A DNA stretch of 64,000 nt from Ga0077560 sp046330395 (GTDB lineage: Bacteria; Actinomycetota; Thermoleophilia; Miltoncostaeales; Miltoncostaeaceae): positions 62,001 through 126,000 of the forward strand of contig JAXLSS010000004.1 of assembly GCA_046330395.1 (NCBI GenBank), read 5' to 3'. Below are positions 9,106 to 17,499 of the stretch, one piece after another (within the stretch, counting starts at the first letter, position 1; the number at the start of each line of letters is the position of its first letter). The notes beneath the pieces are model-generated. The model worked only from the letters and a program-made list of their open reading frames with translations, ran no database searches and was not told the origin of the DNA. Made by a program: the position numbers and the translations under genes.

Positions 9106-9921
9106 ATGTCGACGGACGCATACGCACTGGCGGGATCGGCCGCGGATGCCATCCGGCAGCGGCTGGGCGAGCACCGGGCCGCGCTGGTGCTGGGCTCCGG
9201 CTGGGCCGACGTGGTGGGCCTGATGGGGCAGGTGCGCGGTGAGGTCTCCATGCCGCACCTGCCGGGTTTCCCGGCGCCGCGCGTGCAGGGCCACTCGGGC
9301 ATGGCCCACTCGGTGATGGTGGGCGACGTGCCGGTGCTGGTGATGGCGGGCCGGGCGCACCTGTACGAGCGGCACCCGGTGGAGACCGTGGTGCACGGCG
9401 TGCGGGCCGCCGTGATGGCCGGCTGCGGGGTGGTGATGCTCACCAACGCGGCGGGCTCGCTGCAGCCGGACCACGGCCCGGGGACGCCGGTGCTGATCAG
9501 CGACCACCTCAACCTCACGGGGGTCAACCCGCTTACCGGCGAGGACCCGCCGCCCGGTCTGCCGCCGCGCTTCGCGGACCTGAGCCACCTGTACAGCCCC
9601 CGGTTGCGGGCGGCGGTGCGCGCGCGGTTCCCCGAGGTGCCCGAGGGCGTGTACGCGGGCATGCTGGGCGGTACCTACGAGACGCCCGCCGAGATCCGAA
9701 TGCTGCGGGTGCTGGGTGCCGATCTGGTGGGGATGTCCACGGTGCTGGAGGCCATCGCGGCCCACCATCTGGGCGCGGAGGTGTTCGGGTTGTCGCTGGT
9801 GACGAACCTGGCCGCTGGCCTGCCGTCGGAACCCCTCGACCACCACGAGGTGCTGGCCGCCGGGCGGGCGGCGGTGGGACGGCTGGCCGAGCTGCTGCGG
9901 GCGGTGGTGGAGGCGTTGTGA
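9106..9921 (+). CDS. punA: Purine nucleoside phosphorylase
   Basis: 271 residues, the usual length of trimeric PNPs. It cleaves purine (deoxy)nucleosides with phosphate to free base and (deoxy)ribose-1-phosphate. Visible are the phosphate loop 'VLGSGWADV', 'PRVQGHSGMAHS', the 'AGRAHLYER' segment, 'LTNAAGSL', 'SDHLNLTGVNPL' and the purine-site 'GGTYETPAEIRML..LGADLVGMST'. First gene of the plus-strand nucleoside operon; its stop overlaps the sugar mutase start (GTGA). The ribose-1-phosphate it makes is the substrate expected for the next gene. Confidence 0.95.
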   Translation: MSTDAYALAGSAADAIRQRLGEHRAALVLGSGWADVVGLMGQVRGEVSMPHLPGFPAPRVQGHSGMAHSVMVGDVPVLVMAGRAHLYERHPVETVVHGVRAAVMAGCGVVMLTNAAGSLQPDHGPGTPVLISDHLNLTGVNPLTGEDPPPGLPPRFADLSHLYSPRLRAAVRARFPEVPEGVYAGMLGGTYETPAEIRMLRVLGADLVGMSTVLEAIAAHHLGAEVFGLSLVTNLAAGLPSEPLDHHEVLAAGRAAVGRLAELLRAVVEAL

Positions 9922-11585
9922 GCGCCGGGGTCCCCGCCGCGCTGCGCGCCACCGCGGAGGCGTGGATGTCCGCCGACCCGGATACCCGCACCCGCGACGA
10001 GGTGGCGGCGCTGCTGGAGGCCGGGGACGCCGACGGGCTCACCGCCCGCTTCGCGGGCCGCCTGGCGTTCGGCACGGCCGGGCTGCGCGGGCCCATGCGG
10101 GCCGGCCCCACCGGGATGAACCGCCTGCTGGTGCGCCAGGCCACCGCGGGCATCGCGCGCCACCTGCTGGCCTCGGCCACCGACCCGCAGACGCGCGGCG
10201 TGGTGGTGGCGTTCGACGCGCGCCACAACTCGGCCGAGTTCGCGCACGACTGCGCCCTGGTGCTGTCCGCGCACGGGATCCCCGTGTTCCTGGGCGCCGA
10301 GCCGCTGCCCACCCCCGTGGGGGTGTTCGCCATCCGGCACCTGGGGTGCGTTGCGGGCCTGGTGGTGACCGCCAGCCACAACCCGCCCGCCGACAACGGG
10401 CTCAAGCTGTACCTGGACGACGCGGCCCAGATCGTGCCGCCCGTGGACGCCCAGGTGGCCGAGGCCATCGATGCGGCCGCGGCCGACGGGGTGCTGGTGC
10501 CCGACGGGCCGGGCGCCGCCGTCAGCGCCCTGCCGCGCGAGGCGGTGGACGCGTACCGCGCCCACGTGCTGGCCCTCGTGCCGCCGCCCGCCTCCCGCAT
10601 GCGCATCGTCACCACCGCCATGCACGGCGTCGGCGGGGCGCTGCTGGCCGGGCTGCTCACCGAGGCCGGGCACCAGGAGGTGTACCCGGTGGCGGCGCAG
10701 GAGGACCCCGACCCGGAGTTCCCCACCGTGCGGTTCCCCAACCCGGAGGAGCCGGGTGCCACCGACCTCCTGGCGGTGCGCATGGACGAGGTGGCGGCGG
10801 GTCTGGGCCTGGCGCTCGACCCCGACGCCGACCGCGTGGCGGTGATGGTGCCGGGGCGCCACGGTGAGATCGTGCAGCTGTCGGGCGACGACGTGGGGTC
10901 GCTGCTGGCCGACTGGCTGCTGGGGGCGGTCACCCAGGGCCGCCCCGACCGGCTGGTGGTGAACAGCGTGGTGAGCTCGTCGATGCTGGCGGCCATCGCG
11001 TCGGCGCGCGGCGTCTGGCACACCCAGACGCTCACCGGCTTCAAGTGGCTGTGCCGGCCGGCCATCGAGCACCCCGAGTGGGAGCAGGTGCTGGCCTACG
11101 AGGAGGCGCTGGGCTACGCCATCGGCCCGGACACGCGCGACAAGGACGGGCTGCTGGCGGCCCTGGCCGTGGCCTCCATGGCCAGCGCGGCCCACGCCCG
11201 GGACCGGACGCTGCTGGAGGACCTGGACGACCTCAACCGGCGCCACGGCGCGCACGTCACGCACAACTTCTCGCTGCGCGACGACCGCCCCGGGGCGGCC
11301 CAGCGGTACCGGGAGATGATGGAGAAGCTCATCCGCACGCCGCCGGACCGCATCGGCGGCCTGCGCGTGCGCGAGCTGCACGGCGTGGCCGTGGACGTGC
11401 TGCGCATCGACCTGGAGGGCGACGTGCGGGTGATCGTGCGCCCATCCGGCACCGAGGCCAAGCTCAAGTGCTACTGCGAGGCGGTGGAGGCGGTGCAGGA
11501 CGCCGACGTGGACGGCGCGCGCGAGCGGGCCCGCCACCGGCTGGCGCTGGTGCGCGACCACCTCGACCGGCTGCTGTCGGCGTGA
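9918..11585 (+). CDS. Phospho-sugar mutase (phosphopentomutase/phosphoglucomutase/PMM superfamily)
   Basis: 555 residues from GTG 9918. An alpha-D-phosphohexomutase-type enzyme: N-terminal 'FGTAGLRGPM', phosphoserine loop 'TASHNPPADNGLK', metal loop 'DPDADRVAV', sugar-binding 'EEALGYAIG', and C-terminal phosphate-binding 'RPSGTEAKLKCY'. The context, between a nucleoside phosphorylase and deoC with 4-bp overlaps on both sides, argues that it converts (deoxy)ribose-1-P to the 5-phosphate. I see no separate alkaline-phosphatase-type deoB in the window. A glucose or mannose mutase activity is also possible from sequence alone. Confidence 0.9.
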   Translation: MSAGVPAALRATAEAWMSADPDTRTRDEVAALLEAGDADGLTARFAGRLAFGTAGLRGPMRAGPTGMNRLLVRQATAGIARHLLASATDPQTRGVVVAFDARHNSAEFAHDCALVLSAHGIPVFLGAEPLPTPVGVFAIRHLGCVAGLVVTASHNPPADNGLKLYLDDAAQIVPPVDAQVAEAIDAAAADGVLVPDGPGAAVSALPREAVDAYRAHVLALVPPPASRMRIVTTAMHGVGGALLAGLLTEAGHQEVYPVAAQEDPDPEFPTVRFPNPEEPGATDLLAVRMDEVAAGLGLALDPDADRVAVMVPGRHGEIVQLSGDDVGSLLADWLLGAVTQGRPDRLVVNSVVSSSMLAAIASARGVWHTQTLTGFKWLCRPAIEHPEWEQVLAYEEALGYAIGPDTRDKDGLLAALAVASMASAAHARDRTLLEDLDDLNRRHGAHVTHNFSLRDDRPGAAQRYREMMEKLIRTPPDRIGGLRVRELHGVAVDVLRIDLEGDVRVIVRPSGTEAKLKCYCEAVEAVQDADVDGARERARHRLALVRDHLDRLLSA

Positions 11586-12526
11586 CCCGGCTCGGCCACG
11601 AGCCCACCGGACCGGTGCTGCGCGACTCGGCGGCGCACACCACCCTGCGCGTCACCGGCGTGGACGGGCTGGCGCTGGAGGAGCGGGCCGCGCGGCTGGC
11701 AGGCCGCTCCATCAAGAAGGCCAGCAAAATGGCGGGTTTGGAGCTGGCCGTGCGCTGCGTGGACCTCACCACGCTGGAGGGTGCGGACACGCCGGGCAAG
11801 GTGCGGGCCATGTGCGCGCGGGCGCTGCGGCCCGACCCGGAGGATCCAGGCGTGCCGCCCGTGGCGGCGGTGTGCGTGTACCCGGCGCTGGTGCCCGTGG
11901 CGGTGGAGGCCCTGCGCGGCACGCCGGTGCGCGTGGCCAGCGTGGCCGGCGCCTTCCCGTCCGGGCAGTCGCCGCTGCCCGAGCGGCTGGAGGAGATCCG
12001 GGCCGCCGTGCGGGCCGGGGCGCACGAGATCGACATCGTCCTCAACCGGGGGGCCCTGCTGTCCGGCCGGCTGGACGTGGTGCACGACGAGGTGGCCGCG
12101 GCCAAGGAGGCGGCCGGGGACGCCCACCTCAAGACCATTCTCGAGACCGGCGAGCTGGGGTCGTACGAGATGGTGCGGCTGGCGAGCGTCATCGCCATGG
12201 CGGCCGGCAGCGACGTCATCAAGACCAGCACCGGCAAGCTGGGGGTGTCGGCCACGCCGCCGGTGGCGCTGTGCATGGCCGAGGCCATCCGCGACCACGC
12301 CGAGCAGACCGGCCGCGTGGTGGGCCTCAAGCTGGCCGGCGGCGTGCGCACCGCAAAGCAGGCGCTGGGGTACCTCGCGATCATCGCGGAGACGCTTGGG
12401 ACGGACTGGCTCACCGCCGAGCGCTTCCGCTTCGGGGCCTCCACGCTGCTCAACGATCTGGTGCTGCAGATGCGCTTCCAGCGCTCCGGGATCTACCCCC
12501 GACCCGCAGATCTCCCCGTCGACTAG
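11582..12526 (+). CDS. deoC: Deoxyribose-phosphate aldolase
   Basis: 314 residues from GTG 11582, overlapping the mutase stop. It cleaves 2-deoxyribose-5-phosphate to glyceraldehyde-3-phosphate and acetaldehyde. The TIM-barrel signatures are clear: 'VASVAGFPSG-like' text (VRVASVAGAFPSGQ), 'EIDIVLNRGALL', 'KTILETGEL', the Schiff-base Lys in 'DVIKTSTGK', and the second Lys in 'GLKLAGGVRT'. The N-terminus is longer than in E. coli, as in many actinobacteria. Acetaldehyde from this reaction is the likely substrate of the following aldehyde dehydrogenase. Confidence 0.95.
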   Translation: MTRLGHEPTGPVLRDSAAHTTLRVTGVDGLALEERAARLAGRSIKKASKMAGLELAVRCVDLTTLEGADTPGKVRAMCARALRPDPEDPGVPPVAAVCVYPALVPVAVEALRGTPVRVASVAGAFPSGQSPLPERLEEIRAAVRAGAHEIDIVLNRGALLSGRLDVVHDEVAAAKEAAGDAHLKTILETGELGSYEMVRLASVIAMAAGSDVIKTSTGKLGVSATPPVALCMAEAIRDHAEQTGRVVGLKLAGGVRTAKQALGYLAIIAETLGTDWLTAERFRFGASTLLNDLVLQMRFQRSGIYPRPADLPVD

Positions 12527-12539
12527 AGGCTGAGGTTCA

Positions 12540-14035
12540 GTGTCCCCGCCACGCAAAGCGCCCGCAAAGCAGGATGACCTGGCCACGCGCTTCAGCGACT
12601 ACGCCCCGTCCATCGAGGGACGCGACGTGGTGGCCATCGACCCCCGCTACGGCCTGTTCGTGGACGGCCGGGAACGCGAGGCCCGCGGTGGCGGCGCGTT
12701 CACCACCCTCGAACTGGCCACCGGCGCGGGCTTGCCGAGGTGGCCGACGGCGGTGCCGCCGACGTGGACGACGCGGTGGCGGCTGCCCGGCGGGCGTACG
12801 ACGACACCTGGCGCGACATGCCCGCCCGGGAGCGCGGCAAGCTGGTGTTCCGGCTGGCGCGGGCCCTGCAGGACCGCGGGCGGGAGTTCGCGGTGCTGGA
12901 GACCATCGACGGCGGCAAGCCCATCCGCGAGTCGCGCGACATCGACATCCCGCTGGCGGCCGCGCACCTGTTCCACCACGCCGGGTGGGCCGACAAGCTG
13001 GCCTACGCGGTGCCGGGCATGCGCACCGCACCGCTGGGGGTGGTGGGCCAGATCACCCCCTGGAACTTCCCGCTGTTGATGCTGGCCTGGAAGATCGCCC
13101 CGGCGCTGGCCTGCGGCAACACCGTGGTGCTGAAGCCCGCGGAGACCACCCCGCTCACGGCGCTGCACTTCGCCCGCATGGCCACCGAGGTGGGCCTGCC
13201 GGACGGGGTGCTCAACGTGGTGACCGGCGGGGGCGCCACCGGGGCGGCGCTGGCCGCGCATGCCGGCGTGGACAAGGTGGCGTTCACCGGGTCCACCGAG
13301 GTGGGCAAGGAGATCGTGCGGGCCACCGCCCACACCGGGCGCAAGCTCACGCTGGAGCTGGGCGGCAAGGGCGCGCACATCGTGTTCGACGACGCCGCCC
13401 TGGACCAGGCCGTGGAGGGCATCGTGGACGGCATCTTCTTCAACCAGGGGCACGTCTGCTGCGCCGGGTCGCGCCTCTTGGTGCAGGAGGGCATCGCCGA
13501 CCTGCTGCTGCGCCGCCTGCGCGCGCGGATGGAGCGCCTGCGGGTGGGCGACCCGCTGGACAAGAACACCGACGTGGGCGCCATCAACTCCGAGGTGCAG
13601 CTGCAGCGCATCCGCGAGTTCGTGGACGGTGCGGCCGCGCAGGGCTGCGAGGTGTTCCAGCCGCGGGGCGCCCTGCCGGATCGCGGCTGGTTCTACCCGC
13701 CCACGCTGGTGACGGGGGTGGGCGGCAGCGAGACCATCGCGCGCGAGGAGGTGTTCGGCCCGGTGCTGGCCGTGCAGACCTTCCGCACCGAGCAGGAGGC
13801 GGTGGCCAAGGCCAACGCCACGCGCTATGGCCTGTCCGCGGGGGTGTGGACCCAGACCGGCGCCCGCATCCTGTGGGTGAGCCAGCGGCTGCAGGCGGGG
13901 GTGGTGTGGGCCAACACCTTCAACAAGTTCGACCCGGCCAGCCCATTCGGCGGGGTGCGCCAGTCCGGGTTCGGTCGCGAGGGCGGCCGGCAGGGCCTGC
14001 GCGAGTACCTGCGGATCAGCCCGGTGCGGTCATGA
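12540..14035 (+). CDS. Aldehyde dehydrogenase, frameshifted near 12725-12735
   Basis: The start codon at 12540 lies 13 bp after deoC. The N-terminal piece (MSPPRKAPAKQDDLATRF onward, with 'YGLFVDGRE') runs in one frame to about 12725. The rest, from 'LAEVADGGAADVDDAV' to the stop, runs in another. One missing base near GGGCTTGCC restores about 498 residues. The catalytic parts are intact: NAD-binding 'ITPWNFPLLM', 'FTGSTEVGKEIV', general-base 'LELGGKG', catalytic Cys in 'NQGHVCCAGSR', and 'EEVFGPVLAV'. The probable role is oxidation of DeoC-derived acetaldehyde to acetate. The stop overlaps the next gene (ATGA). The indel may be an assembly error. Confidence 0.85.
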
Positions 14036-14871
14036 GCGAGCGGCTGCCGGTGCCCAAGACCTACAAGCTGTTCATCGGGGGCGCCTTCCCCCGCTCGGAG
14101 TCGGGCCGCACGTTCCCGGTGGCCGACGGCCGCGGGGTGGTGCGCGCCCACGTGGCGGCCGCGTCCCGCAAGGACCTGCGCGACGCGGTGCGCGCCGCGC
14201 GCGGCGCGCAGGCGGGCTGGTGGGACCGCACGCCCTACAACCGCGGCCAGATCCTGTACCGCATCGCCGAGGTGCTGGAGGGGCGCGCCGACCAGTTCGC
14301 GGCCGAGCTGCGGGTGGCGGGCCGCACGGCGCGCGCTGCGCGCGCCGACGTGGAGGCCGCGGTGGACGTGGCGGTGTACTGGGCCGGCTTCGCCGACAAG
14401 CTCGACACGCTCGCCGGCGGCGTCAACCCGGTGAGCGGGCCGTTCCTCAACGTGTCGCACGCCATCCCCCAGGGTGTGGCCGGCCTGGCGTGCGCCGGCC
14501 GCGGGGTGCGCGACGTGCTGGGGCTGGTGTGCCCGGCCATCATGGCCGGCAACACGGCGGTGGCCGTGGTGGAGGGGCCGGTGGCCCTGGCGGTGTGCGC
14601 GCTGGGCGAGGTCATCGCCACCTCCGACGTGCCGGGCGGGGTGGTCAACCTCCTCACGGGCGACCGGGCGGCGCTGCTGCCGTGGCTGGCCGACCACGAG
14701 GACGTGGACGTGATCGACCTCTCGGGCGCCCCGGACGAGCTGCTGCCCGACCTGCGGGCGCGCACCGCCGTCAACCTCAAGCGCGCCGTGGTCACCGAGG
14801 GCGCCGAGGACCTGCGCACCGCGCTGGCATTCTGCGAGATCCGCACCGTCTGGCACCCCGCCCGCATCTGA
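14032..14871 (+). CDS. Short aldehyde dehydrogenase-family protein without the catalytic Cys
   Basis: 279 residues from ATG 14032. The N-terminus has 'YKLFIGGAFPRSESGRTF', the usual ALDH opening. It continues with 'AARGAQAGWWDRTPYNRGQIL' and the NAD-binding half to 'LVCPAIMAGNTAVAVVEG'. It ends shortly after 'RTAVNLKRAVVTEG', the place of ELGGK in active enzymes. Neither the general-base Glu motif nor a GQxC motif is present, so it should be inactive alone. It is not obviously truncated: the stop comes cleanly and psuG starts 11 bp later. I recall similar ALDH pairs near deoC in other actinobacteria, so it may be a partner subunit. Confidence 0.75.
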   Translation: MSERLPVPKTYKLFIGGAFPRSESGRTFPVADGRGVVRAHVAAASRKDLRDAVRAARGAQAGWWDRTPYNRGQILYRIAEVLEGRADQFAAELRVAGRTARAARADVEAAVDVAVYWAGFADKLDTLAGGVNPVSGPFLNVSHAIPQGVAGLACAGRGVRDVLGLVCPAIMAGNTAVAVVEGPVALAVCALGEVIATSDVPGGVVNLLTGDRAALLPWLADHEDVDVIDLSGAPDELLPDLRARTAVNLKRAVVTEGAEDLRTALAFCEIRTVWHPARI

Positions 14872-14882
14872 AGGGAACCCCC

Positions 14883-15785
14883 GTGGAGTTCGCGTTCAGC
14901 CCCCCCGTCGCCGCCGCCCTGGGGTCCCGTCGCCCCGTGGTGGCGCTGGAGAGCACCATCATCGCCCACGGCCTGCCGCGCCCCGACAACCTGGAGGTGG
15001 CGCGCCGTATCGAGGACACGGTGCGCGAGCAGGGCGCGGTGCCGGCCACCATCGCGGTGCTGGACGGCACCGTGCACATCGGGCTGGACGACGCCCAGCT
15101 GGAGACCCTGGCCTCGCGCACCGACATCGCCAAGGCCGGCGTGCGCGACCTGGGCCCCGCTCTGGCGCGGCGGATGTCGGCGGCCACCACGGTGGCCAGC
15201 ACGGCGCACCTGGCCGCCCTTGCCGGCATCCGCGTGTTCGCCACCGGGGGCCTGGGGGGCGTGCACCGCGAGGCCTCGGAGACCTTCGACGAGTCGGCCG
15301 ACCTCACCGCGCTGGCCAACACCCGCATCATCGTGGTGTGCGCCGGGGTCAAGTCCATCCTGGATGTCGCGGCCACCCTGGAGCGCCTGGAGACCCTGTC
15401 GGTGCCGGTGCTGTGCTTCGGCACCGACCGCTTCCCCGGCTTCTACCTCACCGACTCCGGGCAGCCCGCCCCCTGGCGGGTGGACACCCAGCAGGAGGTG
15501 GCCGAGATCGCGGCCCTGCGCGCCGAGCTGGGCCTGGACCAGGCCATCGTGGTGGCCCAGCCCCTGCCGGCCGGCGAGCAGCTGGACCCCGGGCTGCACG
15601 ACCGCGTGCTGTCCCGCGCGCTGGCCGACGCGCGCGCCCAGGGCATCACCGGAAAGGCCGCCACCCCCTTCATCCTGGCGCGCTTCCACGAGCAGACCGC
15701 CGGCGCCAGCCTGGACGCCAACGTGCGCCTGGTGCTGCGCAACGCCGGGCTGGCGGCCCGCATCGCCGCGGCCCTCAAGGGGTGA
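14883..15785 (+). CDS. psuG: Pseudouridine-5'-phosphate glycosidase
   Basis: 300 residues from GTG 14883, with AAGGGAA upstream. It splits the C-C bond of pseudouridine-5'-phosphate to uracil and ribose-5-phosphate. Family blocks are clear: 'ALESTIIAHGLPRPDN', 'GTVHIGLDDAQLE', 'AATTVASTAHLAALAGI', 'FATGGLGGVHR', 'IVVCAGVKSILD', and the late 'ITGKAATPFILA'. The stop overlaps the start of the PfkB kinase (GTGA), the usual pairing for pseudouridine breakdown. Confidence 0.95.
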   Translation: MEFAFSPPVAAALGSRRPVVALESTIIAHGLPRPDNLEVARRIEDTVREQGAVPATIAVLDGTVHIGLDDAQLETLASRTDIAKAGVRDLGPALARRMSAATTVASTAHLAALAGIRVFATGGLGGVHREASETFDESADLTALANTRIIVVCAGVKSILDVAATLERLETLSVPVLCFGTDRFPGFYLTDSGQPAPWRVDTQQEVAEIAALRAELGLDQAIVVAQPLPAGEQLDPGLHDRVLSRALADARAQGITGKAATPFILARFHEQTAGASLDANVRLVLRNAGLAARIAAALKG

Positions 15786-16777
15786 GCCACCCCGCGCCCG
15801 GCGCGTGGCCCGCGGCGCCGCACGCCCTGCGGCCCATCGTGGTGGTGGGCGATGTCATGACCGACGTGCTGGCGTGCCACGCGCTGCCCCTGGCCATGGG
15901 CAGCGACACCCCCGCGCGCGTGGTCACCCGCGTGGGCGGGGCGGGGGCCAACACCGCCGCCTGGCTGGGGGCCCTGCGGGCCGAGGTGGTGTTCCACGGG
16001 TGCGTGGGCGACGATCCGCTGGGGCGCGTGGCCACCGACGCCCTGCTGGGGCTGGGCGTGACGGCCCGGCTGCGGGTCACCGCGGAGGCCCCCACGGGCA
16101 CCTGCGTGGTGCTGGTGGACGGTGCCGCCGAGCGCACGATGCTGCCCGACCACGGCGCCAACGACCACCTGGGCGCGCCGGCGGTGCACGCCGACGGCGG
16201 GCACCTGCACCTGTCCGGCTACACCCTGCTGCACCCCGGCAGCCGGGAATCCGGGCGGGCCGTGCTGGCCGCCGCACGGGAGGCCGGCATGGGTGTGTCG
16301 GTGGACCCCGCCTCGGCGGCCATGGTGGAGGCCGTGGGCGCCGGGTGGATGCGCGACCAGATCCGCGGTGCCCACCTGGTGGTGCTCAACCGCCTGGAGG
16401 GGCGGGCCCTCACCGGCTCGGACGACGCCGCGGGCATCGCGGCGCGCCTGCTGGACAACGACCACCGCGCGGTGGTGGTGAAGCTGGGCGCCGGGGGCGC
16501 GGTGTGGTTCGCGGCGGGCGCGGATCCGGTGCACGTGCCGGCGGCGACGCCGCCGGGCCCCGTGGTGGACACCACCGGCGCGGGTGACGCCTTCGCGGCG
16601 GGCCTGCTGGCCGCGCTGCAACTGGGCGCGGGGTCCGAGGCGGCGCTGGCCCGCGCCTGCGAGGTGGCGGCCGGCGTGTGCGCTCAGGAGGGGGCGTGGC
16701 CCGAGGAGGCGCGCGCCACCAGCGCGTCGCGCACCCAGGCGGCGAACCCGGCCCGGGAGCCGTCGGCTCCGTCGTAG
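15782..16777 (+). CDS. PfkB-family kinase, probable pseudouridine kinase
   Basis: 331 residues from GTG 15782. Ribokinase fold: 'VVVGDVMTDVL', 'GSDTPARVVTRVGGAGANTA', and the anion-hole and catalytic 'DTTGAGDAFAAGLL'. Directly after psuG it most likely phosphorylates pseudouridine so that PsuG can cleave it. Family resemblance alone would also allow ribokinase or another sugar kinase. The last 30 or so residues (after 'ACEVAAGVCAQ') look unlike the family and are read from the antisense of the MerR gene's 3' end, a 94-bp convergent overlap. A lost stop or a frameshift near 16680 is possible. Confidence 0.8.
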   Translation: MSHPAPGAWPAAPHALRPIVVVGDVMTDVLACHALPLAMGSDTPARVVTRVGGAGANTAAWLGALRAEVVFHGCVGDDPLGRVATDALLGLGVTARLRVTAEAPTGTCVVLVDGAAERTMLPDHGANDHLGAPAVHADGGHLHLSGYTLLHPGSRESGRAVLAAAREAGMGVSVDPASAAMVEAVGAGWMRDQIRGAHLVVLNRLEGRALTGSDDAAGIAARLLDNDHRAVVVKLGAGGAVWFAAGADPVHVPAATPPGPVVDTTGAGDAFAAGLLAALQLGAGSEAALARACEVAAGVCAQEGAWPEEARATSASRTQAANPAREPSAPS

Positions 16778-17466
16778 TGCGCGGTGAAGCGCGGGTCGGC
16801 CACGTACATCTCACCCAGCGTCGCCAGCATCACCGTGGTGCACGCGTAGTGATGACGGCTGATGTGGCGGCGCCACTCCTCCGCCTGCGCCGCGGCGGCG
16901 GGACCGTCGGCCGGGGCGCCCGCCCGCCACAGCGCGGCCATGGCGTCCTCGATGGCGGTGGCCTCGGCGCGCATCGCCGCCCACTCCTCGGGACGGCGGC
17001 GTGCCGCCCGCCGGGTGGCCGTGCGGTACGCGGCCGTGTCGCCCCATCGCTCCCGCGTCTCCCGCGCGTGGTCGGCGGGGTCGAACCCGTCCAGGGCGGC
17101 GATGACGCGCTCGTCGGTGGCCATTCCGGCGTCCTCCTCATCCAGTGCGAGTTGCAGGGCGTGCGCGACCGCCTCCAGCTCCCGCGTGCGGGCGCGCACA
17201 AGCCGCAGCTGGTCCTCCAGCACACCTCGCCGGTCGCCCGCGCCCGCCGCCACCAGCTCGGCCACCCGCGCCAGCGGGATGCCCATGCGGCGCCACACCA
17301 GGATCTCCCGCAGACGTGCCACCTCCGCGGCCCCGTAGACGCGGTAGCCGGAGGGCGTGCGGTGGTGCGGCCGCAGCAGCCCGATGCGGTCGTAGTGGTG
17401 CAGGGTGCGCGGCGACACCCCCGTCAGGGCGGCGAGCCGTCCGACGGTGAGCGGTGTGTGCGTCAT
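16684..17466 (-). CDS. MerR-family regulator with C-terminal TipAS domain
   Basis: 260 residues from ATG 17466 (an ATG at 17484 is possible). The winged helix is typical: 'LTVGRLAALTGVSPRTLHHYDRIGLL', then 'GYRVYGAAEVARLREI'. A coiled-coil helix follows, then a TipAS-like ligand domain: 'EEWRRHISRHHYACT..MLATLGEMYVADPRFTAHYDG', ending 'GFAAWVRDALVA'. TipAL-type proteins bind thiopeptides or other hydrophobic ligands and activate promoters. It converges on the kinase gene and overlaps it by 94 bp. Its targets are unknown. Confidence 0.9.
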   Translation of the reverse strand: MTHTPLTVGRLAALTGVSPRTLHHYDRIGLLRPHHRTPSGYRVYGAAEVARLREILVWRRMGIPLARVAELVAAGAGDRRGVLEDQLRLVRARTRELEAVAHALQLALDEEDAGMATDERVIAALDGFDPADHARETRERWGDTAAYRTATRRAARRRPEEWAAMRAEATAIEDAMAALWRAGAPADGPAAAAQAEEWRRHISRHHYACTTVMLATLGEMYVADPRFTAHYDGADGSRAGFAAWVRDALVARASSGHAPS

Positions 17467-17499
17467 GCGCTCATGGTGGACCATCCCCCCGCGTGAGGG

